Translations under genes and position numbers: made by a program | Shown here: positions 17,595 through 25,176 of the stretch, one piece after another | Layout of the letters: the number at the start of each line of letters is the position of its first letter | Numbering within the stretch: the first letter of the stretch is position 1 | Notes under the pieces: model-generated | Seen by the model: the letters and a program-made list of their open reading frames with translations, nothing else | Databases searched by the model: none | What the model was told of the DNA's origin: nothing | NCBI GenBank assembly: GCA_035298965.1 | Contig: DATGXO010000080.1 | Span: forward strand, 1-51,012 | Direction: 5' to 3' | DNA from: CAJCBL01 sp035298965 | Lineage (GTDB): Bacteria; Verrucomicrobiota; Verrucomicrobiia; Opitutales; Opitutaceae | Length of the DNA: 51,012 nucleotides

Positions 17595-17638
17595 GCTGTT
17601 CGAAATGTTCCCCGTTCGCAGTTCCGAGTTCCGAGTTC
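17476..17638. repeat. REP-type repeat block spanning the nifE/nifN junction
   Basis: Short GAACTCGGAAC-type repeats occur on the left (17476-17507) and, in inverted orientation, as GTTCCGAGTTC on the right (17621-17638). Between them is a REP pair: GTAGGAGC (17515-17522) with GCTCCTAC (17559-17566). Its inner palindromes are GCCTGC-TT-GCAGGC and GAGCGAGCTCGCTC. GTAGGAGC...GCTCGC resembles REP sequences known from Pseudomonas. The block is translated as the end of NifE and residues 10-24 of NifN. Confidence 0.8.
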
Positions 17639-19045
17639 ACGCCGGCGGAGCATCCGGAGTTCCCCTCCGGCTCGACCAACCCCTGCAAGCTTTGCACACC
17701 GCTTGGCGCGTGCCTCGCGTTCAAGGGTATTGCCGGCACGGTGCCGCTGCTCCACGGGTCACAAGGATGCGCGACGTACATCCGCCGCTATCTCATCTCT
17801 CATTTCCGCGAGCCGATCGACATCGCCTCGACCAACTTCTCCGAGGACTCCGCGGTCTTCGGCGGGCGCAAGAACCTCCACACCGCGCTGGACAACGTCG
17901 GCCGGCAATACCGTCCGGCCTTGGTCGGAATCGCGACCACCTGCCTCTCCGAGACGATGGGCGAAAACATGCCGATGTTAATCGGCGAATACCGGGGCGA
18001 GTCGCGCGATCTGCCGACCGCCGCCGAGCGTCCCGAACTCGTCCACGTTTCCACACCGAGCTTCAAGGGCACCCACGCCGAAGGCTTCCACGCGGCAGTG
18101 CGTTCGCTAGTCGGAACTCTCGCCGGCACTGCCGCTCCCGAAACCCGGAACCCGAAACCCGAAACCGGGAAAGCGCCGTTGGCACTTTTCCCTGGGATGG
18201 TTTCGCCCGCCGATCTCCGGCATCTGCGCGACTTCTGCGCCGCGTGGGGCGAAACGACGATCACGTTGGTGCCCGACTATGCCGAGACCCTCGACGGTCC
18301 CAGCTGGGCGGAGTTCGTCCGAACGCCAGTTGGCGGCACCACGGTCGACGAACTGCGCGCGCTTGATCGCGCGACGGCGGCGCTCGAGTTCGGACACTCG
18401 CTCGCCACGGCACCCGCGACGGCCGGCACGCACCTCAACTCTAGGTTCAGTGTCCCGCTGCACCGTCTCGGACTGCCGATCGGCGTGCGCGCCAACGACG
18501 CTTTCTGCGCGGCGATGGAAGCTGCCACCGGTCGCGAAATGCCGGCACGCATCGCCGCCGAGCGCGGCCGCCTGATCGACAGCTACGTCGACGCCCACAA
18601 GTACCTCGCGGGCAAGAAGGCGGTGGTCTACGGCGAGGACGACCTGGTCGCCGGTCTCGCCGTTTTCATCGCGGAAACCGGGATCACGCCCGTGCTCGTC
18701 GCCAGCGGTGAGCGCAACCGCCGGTTGGCCGATGCGATCCACGCGGCCGCGCCGGAACTGCGCGGCCGCATCGAGGTGCGCGAAGGCTCGGACTTCGGCG
18801 ACATCGAGACCCGCATCGAGGAACTGAATCCGGACCTGCTCCTCGGCAGCAGCAAAGGCTACAAGCTCGCGCGTTCGCTCAACGTGCCGCTCGTACGCTG
18901 CGGGTTCCCGGTCCACGACCGCCTCGGCGCCCAACGCCTCCAGCTGCTCGGCTACGCCGGCACGCAGCAACTCTTCGACCGCATCGTCAACGCTCTGCTC
19001 GAAGCCAAGCAGGAGCATTCGGATATCGGTTACGCCTATCTCTGA
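17591..19045 (+). CDS. nifN: FeMo-cofactor scaffold protein NifN
   Basis: 484 residues. This is the partner of NifE in the cofactor-maturation scaffold. Cysteine motifs resemble NifK: NPCKLCTPLGAC (Cys32, Cys35, Cys41), GSQGCATY near residue 60 and TTCLSETMG near residue 118. Residues about 10-24 come from the inverted short repeats that continue from the nifE end. Residues 183-193 (PETRNPKPETG) come from a second in-frame block of GAAACCC repeats at 18137-18169. Both additions fall where NifN can plausibly tolerate loops. The ATG overlaps the nifE stop (ATGA), so translation is coupled. nifB follows after 20 bases. Confidence 0.95.
   Translation: MSCSKCSPFAVPSSEFTPAEHPEFPSGSTNPCKLCTPLGACLAFKGIAGTVPLLHGSQGCATYIRRYLISHFREPIDIASTNFSEDSAVFGGRKNLHTALDNVGRQYRPALVGIATTCLSETMGENMPMLIGEYRGESRDLPTAAERPELVHVSTPSFKGTHAEGFHAAVRSLVGTLAGTAAPETRNPKPETGKAPLALFPGMVSPADLRHLRDFCAAWGETTITLVPDYAETLDGPSWAEFVRTPVGGTTVDELRALDRATAALEFGHSLATAPATAGTHLNSRFSVPLHRLGLPIGVRANDAFCAAMEAATGREMPARIAAERGRLIDSYVDAHKYLAGKKAVVYGEDDLVAGLAVFIAETGITPVLVASGERNRRLADAIHAAAPELRGRIEVREGSDFGDIETRIEELNPDLLLGSSKGYKLARSLNVPLVRCGFPVHDRLGAQRLQLLGYAGTQQLFDRIVNALLEAKQEHSDIGYAYL
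18137..18169 (+). repeat. In-frame GAAACCC-type tandem repeat inside nifN
   Basis: About 33 bases made of CCCGAAACCCGGAACCCGAA-like units encode residues 183-193 of NifN. The composition resembles the GGAACTCGAAACTC blocks at the nifE/nifN junction and the GGAAACC run upstream of draG. Confidence 0.65.
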
Positions 19046-19065
19046 ACCAACGGGAGCACTTTACC

Positions 19066-20442
19066 ATGAAGGATGAAACCAACAGCGCCCTGATCGCCAC
19101 GACCTCTGCCTGCGTCGCCGCCGACGGCGCGCAGTGCGACGATGTCCCCTCCGTGGTGCACCAGACCTTGGACTTCACCAAGCACCCGTGCTTCAGCAAG
19201 GAGGCCCACGGAAAGTTCGGCCGCGTGCACCTTCCGGTGGCGCCGCGCTGCAACTTGCAGTGCAACTTCTGCAACCGGAAGTTCGACTGCATGAACGAGA
19301 GCCGCCCCGGCGTGACGAGCTCGATCCTCCCGGTGTCGCAGGTGGTACCCTACCTTGAGGAGGTGATGGCGCGGGTGAAGAATCTCAGCGTTGTCGGCAT
19401 CGCCGGCCCCGGCGATCCGTTCGCGAATCCGGAGGAGACGATGGCGACGTTGCGCGCAGTGCGTGCTCGTTATCCGGAGATGATCCTCTGCCTCGCCACC
19501 AACGGCCTGGGTATCGGACCGTATGTCGAGGAGATTGCGGCGCTGAAGGTCAGCCACGTGACGTTCACCGTTAACGCCGTCGATCCGGAGATCGGTGCAA
19601 AGATCTACGCGTGGATCCGCGATGGCCGGAAACCGCTGCGCGGTATCGAAGCCGCCAAGCTCCTGCTCGAGCGTCAGCTCGACGGTATCCGCCGTCTCAA
19701 GGCGCTCGACGTGGTCGTGAAGATCAACTCGATCCTGATGCCCGGCATCAACGACACGCACATTCCCGAGGTCGCAAAGGTCATGAAGGAGCTCGGTGCC
19801 GACCTCATGAATGTGATGGCCTTCCTGCCCGTGAAGGGCGCGGCCTTCGAGGACCTGGCGCCGCCGGACACCATGGACATGGCGCGCGCCCGCCTACAGA
19901 GCGGGCTGCATCTCCCGCAGATGTCGCACTGCGCCCGCTGCCGCGCCGACGCCGTGGGGCTCATCAGCGAGGGCCTCAACGAGGAGAACATGGAACGCCT
20001 CAACCGCTACGCCAATGCCGACGTGCTCGGCGGCCGCAACCGCCCGTACATCGCCGTCGCGAGCGAGGAGGGTGCGCTCGTGAACCAGCATCTCGGCGAG
20101 GCCGCGCGGGTGCTCATCTTCAAGAAGGACGAGGCTACGCCTTCCGGCTATAAGTTTCACGAGGTGCGCCGCACGCCCGAGCCGGGCATGGGCGACGGAC
20201 GTTGGCGCGATCTCGGAGCGCTGTTGCACGATTGCCGTGCCTTCCTCGTCTCCGCCGCCGGTCCGAAGCCGAAGCGCGTACTCGAGGAGACCGGAATCGA
20301 AGTGCTCGAGATGGAGGGACTGATCGAGGAGGGCCTCGCGGCTGTGTTCTCCGATCAACCGATCCCGAAGGCGCTCCAGCGTCGTTTCACCTCCTGCGGC
20401 AGCGGCGCCGGCTGCAAGGGTACCGGCACCGGCTGCGGATGA
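19066..20442 (+). CDS. nifB: Radical SAM FeMo-cofactor synthase NifB fused to a NifX-like domain
   Basis: 458 residues. NifB builds the carbide-containing NifB-co cluster, the first committed step to FeMo-cofactor. The radical SAM motif RCNLQCNFC gives Cys62, Cys66 and Cys69. The GIAGPGDPFANPEET segment and LPVKGAAFEDL are typical of NifB. From about residue 325 a NifX/NafY-like cofactor-binding domain is fused (RPYIAVASEEGALVNQHLGEA). The protein ends in an unusual Gly/Cys tail with three cysteines (SCGSGAGCKGTGTGCG), which might bind a cluster or metal. With no separate nifX in the window, the fused domain may take that role. Confidence 0.95.
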   Translation: MKDETNSALIATTSACVAADGAQCDDVPSVVHQTLDFTKHPCFSKEAHGKFGRVHLPVAPRCNLQCNFCNRKFDCMNESRPGVTSSILPVSQVVPYLEEVMARVKNLSVVGIAGPGDPFANPEETMATLRAVRARYPEMILCLATNGLGIGPYVEEIAALKVSHVTFTVNAVDPEIGAKIYAWIRDGRKPLRGIEAAKLLLERQLDGIRRLKALDVVVKINSILMPGINDTHIPEVAKVMKELGADLMNVMAFLPVKGAAFEDLAPPDTMDMARARLQSGLHLPQMSHCARCRADAVGLISEGLNEENMERLNRYANADVLGGRNRPYIAVASEEGALVNQHLGEAARVLIFKKDEATPSGYKFHEVRRTPEPGMGDGRWRDLGALLHDCRAFLVSAAGPKPKRVLEETGIEVLEMEGLIEEGLAAVFSDQPIPKALQRRFTSCGSGAGCKGTGTGCG

Positions 20443-20494
20443 GCGCTCAGGCAGCGTCCCATCACCGATCACCCAAAACCCTGACCATCTTCCC

Positions 20495-20800
20495 ATGAAC
20501 AAACCGAACCACCACCTCTTCGTCTGCGGCAGCTTCCGTGCGAACGGCGAGCGCCAAGGAGTCTGCCACAAAAAAGACGCCATGAGCCTGCTTTCGTATC
20601 TCCAAGGCGAGATCCAAGACCGCTCCCTTGAGGGCGTCGAAGTTGCCGTGACCGGCTGCATGAATGTCTGCGTCAAGGGTCCGGTCATGGTCGACTATCC
20701 CACCGGCAACTACTACCGCGTGCCGAACAACGACGCCATCGACGCCATCCTCGACGCGATCGAGAACGACACGGTCGCCGAGGAGTATCTGCTGACGTGA
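20495..20800 (+). CDS. Thioredoxin-fold [2Fe-2S] ferredoxin
   Basis: 101 residues. Cysteines at 11, 24, 55 and 59 (FVCGSF...GVCHKK...GCMNVC) match the spacing of the thioredoxin-like [2Fe-2S] ferredoxins of Clostridium pasteurianum and Aquifex, which often occur in nif clusters. Likely roles, by family, are electron transfer to nitrogenase or to the cofactor-making enzymes. It follows nifB by 52 bases and is probably on the same transcript. Confidence 0.9.
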   Translation: MNKPNHHLFVCGSFRANGERQGVCHKKDAMSLLSYLQGEIQDRSLEGVEVAVTGCMNVCVKGPVMVDYPTGNYYRVPNNDAIDAILDAIENDTVAEEYLLT

Positions 20801-20809
20801 CTGATCGGG

Positions 20810-20869
20810 GGTAGGGCGGGACCGCTGGACCCGCCGCAAACACGGACGGCCGGGCTGCCCGTCCCTACC
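20810..20869. repeat. REP-like inverted repeat in the ferredoxin-nifV spacer
   Basis: GGTAGGGCGGG at the left and CCCGTCCCTACC at the right are imperfect complements, a variant of the element at 11849-11909. It lies just after the ferredoxin stop. No promoter is evident before nifV. Confidence 0.6.
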
Positions 20870-20912
20870 TCGAACATCCACCTCGCCGCCTACCACCATT
20901 CACCTTCTGCCC

Positions 20913-22052
20913 ATGACCACTCGCCGCCTCCACCTTATCGACACTACACTGCGCGACGGCGAGCAGGCTGCGGGAGTCGTGTTCACTCGTGAGGGCAAGG
21001 TGGCGATCGCGCGCGAACTCGTGGCGGCCGGCGTGCCCGAGCTCGAGGCTGGCATACCGGCCGCAGGTGCGGAGGCGCAGGAGGATCTGCGCGCTGTGAT
21101 CAGCGCGGTCGGTGCGGAGCGTGTGCTTGCCTGGTGTCGCGCGACCTCCGGCGACCTCGACGCTGCGGGAGCGAGCGGCGCGACGCGCGTCCATATCTCG
21201 TTTCCGGTTTCCGACCTGCATCTGGGCGCGTGGGGCAAGGACCGTCGCTGGGTGCTGCGCGAGTTGCGGCGGCTCACGGCGAAGGCGGCGGCGCGGTTCC
21301 AGTTTGTCTCTGTCGGCGCGCAGGACGCTTCTCGCGCAGAATTTGCGTTTCTGCAGGAGTTCGCGGCGGCAGTCGCGCGCACACCGGCGCGGCGGTTGAG
21401 ACTGGCGGATACGGTGGGCATCGCGCATCCGGCGCGATTGCTCCGCGAGATCGGCGAGTTGCGGGCGAGCGTGCCCGGGCTGGATCTCGAGGTGCATGCC
21501 CACGACGACCTCGGGCTGGCGACGGCGAACACGCTCGCGGCGTTCGAGGCGGGTGCGACGGCGGCGAGCGTGACGGTCAACGGACTCGGCGAGCGCGCCG
21601 GCAACGCCGCGCTCGAGCAGGTCGTGATGGCGTTGCGCGTGGCGCACGGTGTCGATTGCGGCGTGCGCACGGAGAAGCTCGCGCTGCTTTCCGCGCTCGT
21701 CGCACGCGCGGCGGGGCGGCCGATCGCACCCGAGCGGCCGGTGGTCGGCGCGGCGGCGTTTCGCCACGAGACCGGGCTGCATTGTGCCGGTTTGTTGAAG
21801 GACGCGCGCACGTACGAGCCGTTCGCCCCGGAGATCGTGGGCCGGCGACGCGAGCCGTTCGCGGTGGGCTCGAAGTCCGGCGCGGCGGCGCTGGGGGCGG
21901 CGCTACGCGCGGCCAGCGTGGCGGCGGATGAGGCCGCTGTGCGCAGCCTGCTGCCTGTGGTGCGGCGGCGGGCGCGCGAACTGCGGCGCACGCTCACGAC
22001 CGGCGAACTTCTCGATCTTCATCACGCGACTCTCAACACCGGAGGAATCTGA
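20913..22052 (+). CDS. nifV: Homocitrate synthase NifV
   Basis: 379 residues. NifV condenses acetyl-CoA with 2-oxoglutarate to homocitrate, the organic ligand of FeMo-cofactor. The HMGL-type active-site strand DTTLRDGEQAAG (10-21) is intact. The metal-binding HAHDDLGLATANT and the NGLGERAGNAALEQV segment are also present. Related 2-isopropylmalate synthases are longer and carry a regulatory LeuA domain that is absent here. Together with its place between the ferredoxin and the last gene of the cluster, this favours NifV. Confidence 0.9.
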   Translation: MTTRRLHLIDTTLRDGEQAAGVVFTREGKVAIARELVAAGVPELEAGIPAAGAEAQEDLRAVISAVGAERVLAWCRATSGDLDAAGASGATRVHISFPVSDLHLGAWGKDRRWVLRELRRLTAKAAARFQFVSVGAQDASRAEFAFLQEFAAAVARTPARRLRLADTVGIAHPARLLREIGELRASVPGLDLEVHAHDDLGLATANTLAAFEAGATAASVTVNGLGERAGNAALEQVVMALRVAHGVDCGVRTEKLALLSALVARAAGRPIAPERPVVGAAAFRHETGLHCAGLLKDARTYEPFAPEIVGRRREPFAVGSKSGAAALGAALRAASVAADEAAVRSLLPVVRRRARELRRTLTTGELLDLHHATLNTGGI

Positions 22053-22054
22053 CA

Positions 22055-22531
22055 ATGGGTTTCAAAGCCTACCGTTTCACCACGCGTCCGAATGAAACTT
22101 GGACACTCGACCAGCCGGAGCCGTTGCGCTTCTCGGGGCCGCAGGGCCTGATCGCGCAGTGGTACCGGCTCAACCGCCTCGACGTGGGCGACAATCCCTG
22201 GCTCGTGCCGGCGCGGGAATGGCTCGCGCTCGCGTATGGCGCCGAGGCCGCGGCGGGGCGCTGGGTTATCTTCGAGCAGGCCGAAGGCGGCGTGCGCAAA
22301 CTCGCGCGGCTCGACCGCATCCACGGCAAGTTCGGTTCGCAGACGCGAATCATGATGCAGTTCAAGCCGCTCCAGTGTCTTGCGACGGCCCCTGCGCTCA
22401 CGGTGGTCGAGCCGGAGTGCGTGTGCGGTTGGGGCGAGGAACTCTCGATCGACGGAGGCTCGGGTAGCTCGAGCTGCACCTGGCGCTGGATGGCGCCGCA
22501 ACTCGGCTTCGCGAGCGTGGTCGCCGGCTGA
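22055..22531 (+). CDS. Unrecognised 158-residue protein at the end of the nif operon
   Basis: 158 residues; it starts 2 bases after the nifV stop, so it is almost certainly co-translated with nifV. I do not recognise the family. The sequence is soluble-looking with no signal peptide or membrane helix, rich in Trp and Arg, with RLNRLDVGDNPWLVPAREWL near residues 38-57. Four cysteines (108, 122, 124, 141) lie in the C-terminal third, including an ECVCGWG motif that could bind metal or a cluster. A strong hairpin follows, suggesting it is the last gene of the unit. Confidence 0.75.
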   Translation: MGFKAYRFTTRPNETWTLDQPEPLRFSGPQGLIAQWYRLNRLDVGDNPWLVPAREWLALAYGAEAAAGRWVIFEQAEGGVRKLARLDRIHGKFGSQTRIMMQFKPLQCLATAPALTVVEPECVCGWGEELSIDGGSGSSSCTWRWMAPQLGFASVVAG

Positions 22532-22574
22532 GTCGCTCGGCCGCACCGCGGTGGCACGGGCCGAAAACGAAGCG

Positions 22575-22624
22575 GGTGAGCATCGCAGGGAAGGAACGCC
22601 TCCCGGCGTTCCGCGATGCTCACC
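22575..22624. repeat. Strong two-part hairpin after the last nif gene
   Basis: GGTGAGCATCGC (22575-22586) pairs with GCGATGCTCACC (22613-22624), and inside it GGAACGCC (22593-22600) pairs with GGCGTTCC (22605-22612). That is 20 perfect pairs with one 6-base bulge. No T-run follows. It is REP-like and may end or protect the nif transcript. Confidence 0.7.
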
Positions 22625-22720
22625 GCGGGCGGCAGCAAGGCGGGCAGTCGTTGCGCGCTCGACGCCTGCGTTTGCCATTTTATTGGTAGACGCAACTCGC
22701 CGCCGCTGCACCGCCACCCC

Positions 22721-23296
22721 ATGGACACGCCCAAGCTCCTTCATGCCAACCGCTGGATCAGCCTCTACGAACGCGCGGGCTGGGTGTACGCCACTCGCCG
22801 CGCGCCGGATGCGCCGCGGAAACTGGATGCGGCGACGATCATCGCGTTGCACGGCGACGCGGCGGATGCGGGGGCGCCGCGGCGGCTGGTCGTGATCGAG
22901 GAGTTTCGCGTGCCGATCGACGGCTGGGAGTTCGGCCTGCCGGCTGGATTGCTCGATGGCGACGAATCGATCGCGGAGTGCGCGCGGCGCGAGTTGCGCG
23001 AGGAGACCGGGCTTGAGCTGGAGCGGGTCATCGAGACCTCGGGCCTCACGTATTCGTCGCCCGGGCTCACGGACGAGAGTCAGGCATTCGCCGTGGTGAC
23101 GTGCTCCGGCACGCCGAGCCTGAAGCCGGGCATCGAGGGCGAGCAGATCAAGGTGCACCTGCTCGGGCAGTCCGGCTGCCGCGACCTGCTCGCGCGTAAC
23201 CGCGAGGGGACGGCGGCGATTTCGTCGCGCGTGTGGCCGCTGATCATGGCGGTGGCGCATGCGGGGAGTTTCGCGGGAGTGAAGGTCGCGGATTGA
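22721..23296 (+). CDS. Nudix hydrolase (ADP-ribose pyrophosphatase type)
   Basis: 191 residues from the ATG beginning MDTPKLLHANRW. The complete Nudix box runs from GLLDGDE to REETGL (G-x5-E-x7-REUxEExGU), about residues 78-100. The flanking FRVPIDGWEFGLPAG and GLTDESQAFAV resemble ADP-sugar/ADP-ribose pyrophosphatases. It is separated from the nif genes by about 190 bases and a hairpin, so a link to DraG-released ADP-ribose is possible but unsupported. Confidence 0.87.
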   Translation: MDTPKLLHANRWISLYERAGWVYATRRAPDAPRKLDAATIIALHGDAADAGAPRRLVVIEEFRVPIDGWEFGLPAGLLDGDESIAECARRELREETGLELERVIETSGLTYSSPGLTDESQAFAVVTCSGTPSLKPGIEGEQIKVHLLGQSGCRDLLARNREGTAAISSRVWPLIMAVAHAGSFAGVKVAD

Positions 23297-23316
23297 GGCG
23301 GCGGGCGACTTCCGGC

Positions 23317-23384
23317 GGTGGGGCGGGCTTTGCGCCCGCCAGTTGGACTCGAGCACAGATGGCGGGCGTAGAGCCCGCCCCACC
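23317..23384. repeat. REP pair between the Nudix gene and recN
   Basis: GGTGGGGCGGGC (23317-23328) and GCCCGCCCCACC (23373-23384) are perfect 12-bp arms. CGCCCGCCA and TGGCGGGCG extend the pairing inside. The right half recurs with one mismatch at 47286-47308. Confidence 0.75.
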
Positions 23385-23443
23385 GTTTTGAAAAGAGCAG
23401 AACCGTCTTTGACGCCGCGCGGCGGGCTCTCTTGCGTGGCGGC

Positions 23444-25105
23444 GTGCTCCAGTATCTCCGCATCCGCAACCTCGCGCTGCTCGAAGCCGTCGAGCTGGAA
23501 TTCGGCGTCGGTTTCACGGCCGTGACCGGCGAGACGGGCGCTGGCAAAAGCATCCTGCTCGGCGCGCTGCAACTGCTCGCTGGCGCGCGCGTCGACAAGA
23601 CTACGATTCGCCAGGGCGCCGCGGCGTGCGAAGTGGAGGCGTCGTTGTTTTTCCCGAAGACTGCGGAACTCGACGCCGTGCTCGACCGGCTGGAGCTGCC
23701 GCGTTGCGAGGATGGCGTGCTGCTGCTCAAGCGCACCGTGCCGCGCGAAAAGGCGCCGCGGATCACGGTGAACGGCGCGCTGGCGACGCTCGCGGCGTTG
23801 CAGGAACTGGGCGAACTCTGGATCGATTTCCATGGGCCGGGCGAGCCGCGTCGGCTGCTCAAGGCCGGGTGTCAGCTCGAGTTACTTGACCTGTTTGCCG
23901 GCAACGGTGCGCTGCTCGCGCGTTACGGCGCGGCGTACGGGAAATGGCGCGCGCTCGTGGCGGAGGCGGAGCGGATCGCGCACGAGACGAAACTTTCTCC
24001 CGACCAGATCGAGTACCTGCGCGGCGAGGTTGAGAGTATCGACGGACTGGAGCTGAGCGAGGAGGCTGTTGAGGCGCTCGAGCGCGATTTCCAGCGCATG
24101 AACAGCGCGCAGGAGTTGCTCAATGCGGCGCGCGCCGTGGCCGATGGGCTCAGCGGTGACGACGGCCTGCTCGGTCGGCTCGCGCCGCTGGTGCGCGAAG
24201 GCCGCGAGCTCGAGCAACTCGATCCCACGAGCAAGGCACTGGTCGATCGGCTGGCGGCGTTGTCGTTCGAGGTCGAGGATCTCGGACGCGAGTTCGAGTC
24301 GCTCGGCGGCGATTTTTCGTTCGAGCCGGAGCAGGCCGAGACGCTCGCGGAGCGGATGAATGCGTGGCTCGACGCGAAGCGGAAATATGGCGGCTCGGTG
24401 GCCGCGGTGCTCGCCGCCGTCGACGAGATGCGCAAGCGGCTCGCGGTGCAGGGCGATCTGGCCGGCGCGCTTGCGCGGCTGGAGCAGGAGACGGCGGCGG
24501 CGAAGACGGCGGCGCTGGCGATTGCGCGCGAGCTGCGGTCGACCCGCGAAAAGGCGGCGCGCGAGTTGGCGAAAGCCGCGGCGAAGCGGATCGCGGAGCT
24601 CGGTTTCAAGAAGGCGGATTTCACCGTGCGGCTCACGACTGAGCCCGAGCTCGGACCTGCGGGCGATTGTGCGGCGGAGTTTTTGTTTTCGCCGAACGTG
24701 GGCGAGGCGCCGTTGGCGTTGCACAAGATCGCGTCGAGCGGCGAACTCGCGCGCGTGATGCTGGCGCTCAAGACGGTGCTCGCGGACCTCGACAACGTGC
24801 CGTTGCTGGTCTTCGACGAGGTCGATGCGAACGTGGGCGGCGAGATCGGCCGGATCGTGGGCGAACGCATGGCTGGCATCGCGCAGAAACACCAGGTGCT
24901 CTGCGTGACGCATTTGCCGCAGGTCGCGGCGCAGGCGGCGAACCATCTGCTCGTCGAGAAGGATCAGAGCGGCGACCGCGCCGAGGTGACGATCCGCGCG
25001 ATTCACGAGGCGAAGATGGAACGTGTGAGCGAGCTCGCGCGCATGCTCGGCGACCGCACGGCGAAATCGGCGCTGCAGCACGCGGAGGAGTTGCTCAGGG
25101 GCTGA
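23444..25105 (+). CDS. recN: DNA repair protein RecN
   Basis: 553 residues from a GTG start (VLQYLRIRNLAL), preferred over a TTG 12 bases upstream because RecN proteins begin this way. RecN is an SMC-like ATPase acting in double-strand break repair. It has Walker A GETGAGKS (29-36), a long coiled-coil centre (about 150-375), then signature and Walker B LLVFDEVDANVGG (Asp at about 458) and the ending VTHLPQVAAQA. It stands alone, convergent with the cytochrome c maturation genes. Confidence 0.93.
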   Translation: MLQYLRIRNLALLEAVELEFGVGFTAVTGETGAGKSILLGALQLLAGARVDKTTIRQGAAACEVEASLFFPKTAELDAVLDRLELPRCEDGVLLLKRTVPREKAPRITVNGALATLAALQELGELWIDFHGPGEPRRLLKAGCQLELLDLFAGNGALLARYGAAYGKWRALVAEAERIAHETKLSPDQIEYLRGEVESIDGLELSEEAVEALERDFQRMNSAQELLNAARAVADGLSGDDGLLGRLAPLVREGRELEQLDPTSKALVDRLAALSFEVEDLGREFESLGGDFSFEPEQAETLAERMNAWLDAKRKYGGSVAAVLAAVDEMRKRLAVQGDLAGALARLEQETAAAKTAALAIARELRSTREKAARELAKAAAKRIAELGFKKADFTVRLTTEPELGPAGDCAAEFLFSPNVGEAPLALHKIASSGELARVMLALKTVLADLDNVPLLVFDEVDANVGGEIGRIVGERMAGIAQKHQVLCVTHLPQVAAQAANHLLVEKDQSGDRAEVTIRAIHEAKMERVSELARMLGDRTAKSALQHAEELLRG

Positions 25106-25114
25106 GCGGGTGTT

Positions 25115-25169
25115 GGTAGGGCGAGGCCTCTGGCCGAGCCGCGGCTCACCGAGGACGGTTCGCCCTACC
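25115..25169. repeat. REP-like inverted repeat between recN and ccsA
   Basis: Arms GGTAGGGCGA (25115-25124) and TCGCCCTACC (25160-25169) are identical to those at 11849-11909 in the nif cluster. It lies between two convergent genes, a typical REP location. Confidence 0.75.
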
Positions 25170-25176
25170 GGATCGC

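Noticed and set aside
22721..23296. Nudix hydrolase as part of the nif ADP-ribosylation system
   Set aside because: It could in principle degrade free ADP-ribose, but it is separated from the nif genes by a strong hairpin and lies 12 kb from draG-draT. The family is common in all bacteria.
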